Assembly: GCA_938084675.1 (NCBI GenBank)
Contig: CALKGM010000007.1
Coordinates: 1-37,614, forward strand
From: Candidatus Poseidoniaceae archaeon
GTDB taxonomy: Archaea > Thermoplasmatota > Poseidoniia > Poseidoniales > Poseidoniaceae
Length of the DNA: 37,614 nt
Direction: 5' to 3'
Part shown: positions 33,054 through 37,614 of the stretch, one piece after another
Numbering within the stretch: the first letter of the stretch is position 1
Layout: every line of letters starts with the position of its first letter
Translations under genes and position numbers: made by a program
Notes under the pieces: generated by a model
What the model was told of the DNA's origin: nothing
Database searches by the model: none
What the model saw: only the letters and a program-made list of their open reading frames with translations

Positions 33054-34757
33054 ATGGATGATGTAATCAAGCCCTTTGGAGAAGGTTTCGTAACCGCCTT
33101 GGCACCTGAATTTGTCCTTGTGATCGGATTGTTTACCCTCATGATTGTGCCAAACCTCGGAGACGCAAAGTTCCGAATTCCGTTGACACAAGTGCGAATT
33201 CCTTGGTTGTTTGGTGGAAAGCGTGGAACGCTGGACAGTGACCCTCGTCTCCCAGGAATCTTTGCATCGTTGTTCTTCGTGATGGCGTTCATCCTCGCAG
33301 CAGTCTCTTTTATCGGTGGAATGCAAACAAAAACCATTGCGTCAGGAACCAACGAACTCCTCAAGGTTGACGAATTCAGCCGCTTGTTTGAATTGATATT
33401 TTACGGCGCTCTTTCTTTGGCTTCAATCGCATCGATTGACCGCCTTCCAGCGACCAGTCGTAAGGACCGAAGTGTCTCTGGTCTCTACAACAACCGCCGC
33501 CAAGTTGACTTTTACATTCTGCTCATCACCTGCGGTCTTGGAATGTCAGTTGTTGCTTTGGCTCAAGATATGTTTTTGCTGTTCATTGGATTGGAACTTG
33601 CGTCGTTCTCCACTTACGTTCTTGTGGCGTTCATGAAAGAAACAAAGGAAGGCTCAGAAGCTGGAATGAAGTATTTCATCGTGGGTTCTGTTGCTTCAGG
33701 AGTTGGTCTTTACGGTCTCTCTCTACTCTACCTCTGGGCGGGTTCCCTTCAATTTGAGGAACTCACTGCTCACTTCAACGCTACAGGAATGGATGCACTT
33801 CCGCTCACCGCTTTGGGAATGCTTCTTGTTGGCTTCGGTTTCAAGGTCAGTGCTGCACCTTTCCACTTCGCAGCACCTGATGCATACGCTGGGGCGCCCG
33901 GACCCGTTGCAGGTGTTCTTGCAACAGCAAGCAAAGCAATGGGAATTGTAGGACTTCTACGGATTCTTCTGGTTGTTGCTGCTCCTGAAGGGATGGAGGA
34001 TTCAACAACGGTGTGGCTCATCGCTTTGGCGGTCTTATCGGTCATTACCATGACCTGGGGAAATATTGCTGCCCTTGGCTCAACCAATCCAAAGCGAATG
34101 CTCGCTTACTCTTCCGTTGCTCACGCAGGTTACATGCTTGCGGCTATTACAGCAATTGGTGCCTTGAACTGGGATGCCGCTCATGCTGATACCAGCAGAA
34201 CAGCAGCACTTGCAGTTGTTACTGCACTGATGTTCCATCTTGTTGTTCTGGTCTGTTTCAAACTTGGAGCCTTCTTGGTTCTCTCTCTCTTGGAATCTGA
34301 AAACGGAGGGCACACTCTTGAGTCATTGGGTGGTTTGGTTAAGCGAGAACCCTTCCTAGCCGTTGCCATGTTCATCTTCATGATGTCTTTAGCAGGTGTG
34401 CCACCTCTTGCAGGTTTTCTCTCAAAGTTACTCGTGATCATGGGTATCGTCAAGGCAGCACTCATCGAGTCAACAGCCTCCGGAAATGTTACCTTTAGTG
34501 AAATCCACTGGGTTTGGTATCTGGCCCTCATCATGGTGATCAATTCAGCAATTTCAGTCTTCTACTACCTCCGTGTTGGCTTGGTGATGTTCTTCAACGA
34601 ACCTGAAGAAGGCCGTGAGGGCCCGCTTCCCCGTGGTACTTCAGTTCGTTTAGCAATCGTAGCCTGTGTGGCTTCAACCATTTACTTCGGTGTTGGCGCA
34701 GGTCAACTCATCGCCCTGTGCGAATCAGCAGCGAATGCCCTGCTTGGTGTATGGTGA
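33054..34757 (+). CDS. nuoN: Oxidoreductase subunit N (NuoN/FpoN), last gene of the operon
   Basis: NuoN is the third antiporter-like pump, nearest NuoK. The 567-residue product has FIGLELASFSTYVLVAF with the key glutamate, Lys264 in GFKVSAAPFHFAAPDAY, and GAPGPVAGVLATASKAMG with the second lysine. In the usual motif PFHxWxPDVYEGAP the tryptophan is alanine here. A polar loop of about 45 residues (KFRIPLTQVRIPWLFGGKRG to DPRLPG) between helices 1 and 2 is longer than in E. coli. The ATG at 33054 is chosen over GTG 33045 because GAGGTG is correctly spaced. No nuoE, nuoF, nuoG or FpoF/FpoO-like gene follows. Confidence 0.96.
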   Translation: MDDVIKPFGEGFVTALAPEFVLVIGLFTLMIVPNLGDAKFRIPLTQVRIPWLFGGKRGTLDSDPRLPGIFASLFFVMAFILAAVSFIGGMQTKTIASGTNELLKVDEFSRLFELIFYGALSLASIASIDRLPATSRKDRSVSGLYNNRRQVDFYILLITCGLGMSVVALAQDMFLLFIGLELASFSTYVLVAFMKETKEGSEAGMKYFIVGSVASGVGLYGLSLLYLWAGSLQFEELTAHFNATGMDALPLTALGMLLVGFGFKVSAAPFHFAAPDAYAGAPGPVAGVLATASKAMGIVGLLRILLVVAAPEGMEDSTTVWLIALAVLSVITMTWGNIAALGSTNPKRMLAYSSVAHAGYMLAAITAIGALNWDAAHADTSRTAALAVVTALMFHLVVLVCFKLGAFLVLSLLESENGGHTLESLGGLVKREPFLAVAMFIFMMSLAGVPPLAGFLSKLLVIMGIVKAALIESTASGNVTFSEIHWVWYLALIMVINSAISVFYYLRVGLVMFFNEPEEGREGPLPRGTSVRLAIVACVASTIYFGVGAGQLIALCESAANALLGVW

Positions 34758-34783
34758 ATCCATCACGCAGGCTCCTAAAACGC

Positions 34784-34809
34784 CTTCTTGATGTGATGAC
34801 TTCAAGAGG
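34784..34809 (+). terminator. Hairpin between nuoN and aIF1A
   Basis: CTTCTTGA and TCAAGAGG can form an eight-base stem (one G-T pair) with a ten-base loop. It may mark the 3' end of the nuo transcript. No T-tract follows, so the call is weak. Confidence 0.35.
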
Positions 34810-34829
34810 GGTAGGCCGATAGCACAGAC

Positions 34830-34835
34830 AGGTGA
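34830..34835 (+). promoter_or_regulatory. Ribosome binding site AGGTGA deciding a TTG start for aIF1A
   Basis: AGGTGA lies six bases before TTG 34842, and an in-frame TGA stop (34839-34841) stands directly before that TTG. So no earlier start exists in this frame, and the next ATG (34935) would cut away part of the conserved core. Confidence 0.6.
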
Positions 34836-34841
34836 GACTGA

Positions 34842-35546
34842 TTGGGTCGCAGACATGAGGAAAAAGTAGACGTGGAAGAACTCGCACGTCTTGAGAATCC
34901 TGAAGGCTCTAGTGACGGTAAAATCCGTGTCAAAATGCCCAATAAGAAAGTGAACGAAATGTTCGCTCTCGCTTCACAAATTCTTGGAGGTCGTCGTGTG
35001 AGCGTTCTATGTGCTGACGGAGAAACCCGAATGGCACGAATCCCTGGGAAAATGCGACGCCGACAATGGGTTCGTGAAGGAGACCTGATCATCGTTTGGC
35101 CTTGGGACTTCCAAGACGCAAAAGCTGACGTGAAGCACCGCTATACCAAAACTCAAGCAATGTATCTCTCACGAAAAGGGGTCCTTCCAGACGATGTCGA
35201 TATGTTCGGAATGAGCACGCGCTATGATGATGATGATGAACACGATGATTTGTTCAGTTCAGCCGGTTCACCTTCGGAAGAAGTCGCTCAACCTGTTAAG
35301 GAAGAATCAGATGACCTCTTTGCCGATGACGATGATGGTGACGACCTCTTTGCCGATGACGAGGATGGTGACGACCTCTTTGCCGATGACGAGGATGGCG
35401 ACGACCTCTTTGCTGATGAAGAAGAAACCATTGAAGAAGAATCAGAGCCTGAAGTTACTGCTGCTCCAGTTGAGGAATTCCCAGAAGAAGCAGGTGACGA
35501 CGACGACGACGATGACGATGATGACATTGACGCGCTCTTCGCATGA
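34842..35546 (+). CDS. eif1A: Translation initiation factor 1A with long acidic repeat tail
   Basis: aIF1A binds the decoding site of the 30S subunit and helps place the initiator tRNA. Residues 28-112 are the OB-fold core: VLCADGETRMARIPGKMRRR, QWVREGDLIIVWPWDFQD and VKHRYTKTQ are nearly diagnostic. Archaeal homologues are usually about 95-115 residues; this one has 234. The extra 108 residues form a strongly acidic tail with DDLF repeats in a 30-base tandem array (35313-35432) and a run of Asp that ends in DIDALFA. This recalls the acidic C-terminus of eukaryotic eIF1A that ends in DIDDI and binds eIF5B. The start is TTG with a good AGGTGA site. It lies 23 bases before the RIO1-type kinase gene. 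Confidence 0.93.
   Translation: MGRRHEEKVDVEELARLENPEGSSDGKIRVKMPNKKVNEMFALASQILGGRRVSVLCADGETRMARIPGKMRRRQWVREGDLIIVWPWDFQDAKADVKHRYTKTQAMYLSRKGVLPDDVDMFGMSTRYDDDDEHDDLFSSAGSPSEEVAQPVKEESDDLFADDDDGDDLFADDEDGDDLFADDEDGDDLFADEEETIEEESEPEVTAAPVEEFPEEAGDDDDDDDDDDIDALFA
35313..35432 (+). repeat. In-frame 30-bp tandem repeat (four units) in the aIF1A tail
   Basis: Four consecutive 30-base units begin at 35313, 35343, 35373 and 35403, each starting GACCTCTTTGC and encoding DDLFADDxDG-like decapeptides. Units 1 to 3 are nearly identical at the DNA level; unit 4 has diverged. Such identity suggests recent unit duplication by slippage. Confidence 0.92.
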
Positions 35547-35569
35547 ACGTGATTCAATGAGGTGCCAGC

Positions 35570-36568
35570 ATGGCCAAGGACGATGAATGGGAAGAACTCG
35601 CCCGTCGTCAATCACGTAAGCGACGTCCTCTCAAGAAGGATAAGAAGCGGTCAAAAGAAGAGCAATTGGATTCTGATTTTGAACGAAACGAACAAAACGA
35701 ATTTGTTCGTGATTTGGAAGAAAAATCATCAAAGTATGCATGGATGAAAGAAAAGCGTTACAGCACAATGTTCCGTGATATAGAAGAGAAAATTCAGGGC
35801 GCAATGGGTACGGGTTCCTTTGATTGGGTTGACCGTCGTGTGTTTGACCAAGTGTTTGACCGTTTGACGCTCATGGCCCTTTACAAATTAATGAAAACTG
35901 GAGTCATTGATACACTTGATTTTCCAGTTGCTCGCGGTAAAGAAGCTCACGTATTTCATGGGACAAGTCTGTCAGGGGAGCCGGTAGCGGTCAAAATTTT
36001 TCACACTTCAAACGCTGTATTCAAGAATCTTGTTCAGTACATTGAGGGCGACCCACGGTTCACAGGCCTAAGGCGGAAGCACCGAGACCTCGTCGAAGTA
36101 TGGGTGCGAAAGGAACATCGTAATCTGACCCGATTGGCTCGTTGGGGGTTGAATGTCCCAATCCCGAGAGGTATCCACAAGAACGTCCTCATCATGGATT
36201 ACCTTGGAACAGAGAATTCTCCTTCTCCAAAACTTCGTGATGTTCTTATTGATGACCCTCGGTCTGTGTACGATGATCTGCTTGAATTTCTTGCTGTTTC
36301 ATGGCAGAAGGCAAACTTGGTTCACGGAGATTTTTCACCGTACAACATCCTCTGGCATGATGGCCGGGCAAAAGTGATTGATGTTGGCCAAGGTGTGGTT
36401 GAAAGCCACCCAAAATCACAAGAATTCCTCGTGAGGGATGTGACTCGGCTTGTTGAATGGGGGCAGAAAAACAATCTTGAGGTAGACCTTGCAGAAGCGA
36501 TGTATGAAGTTCTTAACATGGATTTGTCTCACGTGAAACAAATTGAACTTCCAGAAGAATGGAATTGA
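35570..36568 (+). CDS. rio1: RIO1-type serine/threonine kinase/ATPase
   Basis: RIO kinases act in late small-subunit ribosome maturation. The 332-residue product has a basic, charged N-terminal extension (about 1-80) and then the kinase core. The flexible ATP loop is ARGKEAHVFHG (121-131; the usual first Ser is Ala), Lys142 lies in VAVKIF, the catalytic loop VHGDFSPYNIL (251-261) contains Asp254 and Asn259, and Asp271 lies in VIDVGQGVVESHP, where RIO1 has IDVxQ. These match RIO1 better than RIO2, which has an N-terminal winged helix not seen here. The ATG at 35570 follows GAGGTGCC with normal spacing. It meets the KH protein stop to stop. Confidence 0.93.
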   Translation: MAKDDEWEELARRQSRKRRPLKKDKKRSKEEQLDSDFERNEQNEFVRDLEEKSSKYAWMKEKRYSTMFRDIEEKIQGAMGTGSFDWVDRRVFDQVFDRLTLMALYKLMKTGVIDTLDFPVARGKEAHVFHGTSLSGEPVAVKIFHTSNAVFKNLVQYIEGDPRFTGLRRKHRDLVEVWVRKEHRNLTRLARWGLNVPIPRGIHKNVLIMDYLGTENSPSPKLRDVLIDDPRSVYDDLLEFLAVSWQKANLVHGDFSPYNILWHDGRAKVIDVGQGVVESHPKSQEFLVRDVTRLVEWGQKNNLEVDLAEAMYEVLNMDLSHVKQIELPEEWN

Positions 36569-37318
36569 TCATTCTTCTTCCCAGTTGACGGTCTCGTCTT
36601 CCGCCAGTTCCATCATATCTGAAACGGCGTCACCATCTTCGGGGTCAACCTGTGATGCTCGCATTCTGCGATGATTTCGGCTATCTGATATTTCAGCGAG
36701 ACCGGGAACGAGACTGTCAAAGCCTGATGTAGGACGTTGTGTATCTTCCCGCTCTTCAAATGCGTCAAGAGATTTGGATTCAAGACGTGCTCGTTTGCGA
36801 TCCCGTTCCAAGAAACTGATGACACTGCCGTGTTCCGAGCCGCCCGCTAACATCTCAATGGCGTGTCGGGCTGAGTACAATCCACCTTCTTCTCCAACGA
36901 GGACTACGGTTGAATTGTAGATGCTGATTTGAGTCTGTGTCAGATTCTCAATGAGTTTTCGAATCTTCCCTTCCCGCCCAATAATTCGGGCACGAATTCG
37001 CCGTTGTTGGTTGGACCGCTTTCCGACAAAATCGCGAAGGTCAACGAGTTCGAAAAAGTGGTCATCTTCGAGAAGAGTAACGGCTGCGTTTGGCGCCATA
37101 CCTCGACCAATCGCTTTGACAACATCTGGGAGTTTCATGGCCTTAACGGGGTCATAAGAGCCTACTTCGCCCCAGAGAACTTCGATATCTCCATGGTCCG
37201 AATCAATGTTGAACTCTTTACAACCTGCAGCCTTCCTGATGGCTCTGGCTGTTTCACCCTTGGCTCCAATGATAACCGCAATGCGGTCTTTGGGCACCCG
37301 TGGTAGGGACTGTCGCAT
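36569..37318 (-). CDS. KH-domain RNA-binding protein, Dim2/Pno1-like
   Basis: This 249-residue protein has two KH domains, as in archaeal Dim2/Pno1 homologues that bind the 3' end of 16S rRNA during 30S assembly. The first has VIIGAKGETARAIRKA (GAKG, residues 18-21) and the second RARIIGREGKIRKLIENLT (GREG, 114-117) with STVVLVGEEG and ARHAIEMLAGG after it. A C-terminal acidic, charged tail (about residues 170-249) has no recognised fold and is longer than usual. The ATG at 37318 follows a surface-protein gene by 25 bases. Convergent placement against the RIO1 gene, with TGA and TCA adjacent, is in line with a shared ribosome-assembly role, as Rio1 and Dim2 work in the same pre-40S pathway in eukaryotes. 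Confidence 0.9.
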   Translation of the reverse strand: MRQSLPRVPKDRIAVIIGAKGETARAIRKAAGCKEFNIDSDHGDIEVLWGEVGSYDPVKAMKLPDVVKAIGRGMAPNAAVTLLEDDHFFELVDLRDFVGKRSNQQRRIRARIIGREGKIRKLIENLTQTQISIYNSTVVLVGEEGGLYSARHAIEMLAGGSEHGSVISFLERDRKRARLESKSLDAFEEREDTQRPTSGFDSLVPGLAEISDSRNHRRMRASQVDPEDGDAVSDMMELAEDETVNWEEE

Positions 37319-37343
37319 GGCTTAGCCTGCCGCCCTTCTCTTT

Positions 37344-37614
37344 TCAATCCCTTGTCTTCCGCTGGAGCAAGGACAACCCAAACCCAACAAGGATGATGAG
37401 GAGTAATGATGGGGCAAACGAAGGAACGGTCCCAGGGGCGTCGAGGGACGCTCCGGTTACGACGAGATAATTCGCATTGTTGCTTTCATCGAATTCATCA
37501 ATAACATTTGCAAAATCAATGACCAGTCTCAAATCAAACTGTCCCGATGTGGGGACGGTATACTGCCAGGTTACGGTTTCTGTACTGTTTGAGAGTGTTC
37601 CAAAAGGCAGGTTC
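37344..37614 (-). CDS. C-terminus of a CARDB-type surface protein, cut by window edge
   Basis: Read on the minus strand the frame is open from the window edge to a TGA at 37344-37346, giving 90 residues. It shows the end of a CARDB-like Ig domain: VTWQYTVPTSGQFDLRLVID, then DEFDESNNANY, which is the characteristic 'D-E-x-x-E-x-N-N' closing of CARDB. A short linker, a transmembrane helix (SLLLIILVGFGLSLLQ) and a basic end KTRD follow. It should be another membrane-anchored surface protein whose N-terminus lies outside the window. No start codon is available inside the window. Confidence 0.85.
   Translation of the reverse strand, partial: NLPFGTLSNSTETVTWQYTVPTSGQFDLRLVIDFANVIDEFDESNNANYLVVTGASLDAPGTVPSFAPSLLLIILVGFGLSLLQRKTRD

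Noticed and set aside
35313-35432. 30-bp direct repeats as a CRISPR array
   Set aside because: Units are contiguous without spacers and lie in frame inside the aIF1A gene.

Overview
The window looks like a chromosomal piece of a marine, probably heterotrophic euryarchaeon, most likely Marine Group II (Candidatus Poseidoniales). The domain call is firm. The genes are archaeal or eukaryote-like: ribosomal protein L15e, initiation factor 1A, a RIO1-type kinase, a Dim2/Pno1-like KH protein and RNase Z. Many starts follow a GAGGTGA-type ribosome site, several genes have a TATA-like box about 25 bases before the start, and the respiratory complex lacks NuoE, NuoF and NuoG. The order-level placement is an inference from gene style (large PKD/CARDB surface proteins, a secreted subtilase, a Nuo complex without its NADH module) and was not tested. 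I saw no tRNA, rRNA, CRISPR array, insertion sequence or integrase.

Layout. (1) 1-7018 is a housekeeping segment: a partial DEAD-box RNA helicase on the minus strand, a divergent unknown 490-aa protein, a DUF6159-like membrane protein and a SpoU/TrmH RNA methyltransferase on the minus strand, a rhodanese, L15e, a PRC-barrel protein and RNase Z. (2) 7044-22451 is an island of five exported or membrane-anchored proteins on the plus strand: a PKD protein with a cytoplasmic zinc ribbon, a 1554-aa secreted protein of unknown family, a small single-pass protein, a 1514-aa subtilisin-like protease with a cytoplasmic RING-like zinc domain, and a 960-aa Ig-like repeat protein with a C-terminal anchor. 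(3) 22615-34757 is one tight operon, nuoABCDHI-J(split)-KLMN, for a proton-pumping oxidoreductase. (4) 34842-37318 holds aIF1A and the RIO1-type kinase on the plus strand, meeting a KH-domain protein stop to stop. The window ends in the C-terminus of another CARDB surface protein.

How the parts work together. The nuo operon encodes the Q-module (B, C, D, I, H) and the proton-pumping arm (A, J, K, L, M, N) with most catalytic and channel residues intact, so it should oxidise a non-NADH donor (reduced ferredoxin, F420H2 or another carrier) and reduce a membrane quinone. Three subunits carry insertions expected to face the cytoplasm. NuoL has a histidine-rich segment with two complete EF-hand loops between the two conserved channel helices. 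NuoI has a Tudor/SH3-like insert between its two ferredoxin motifs. NuoH has about 60 extra residues in its first cytoplasmic loop. NuoA has alanine at a normally conserved glutamate. Together these suggest a lineage-specific respiratory complex, possibly calcium-responsive. They are the strongest candidates for undescribed biology here, followed by the repeat-built acidic tail on aIF1A that ends much like the eIF5B-binding end of eukaryotic eIF1A, and by surface proteins that pair an extracellular protease or PKD region with a cytoplasmic zinc domain.
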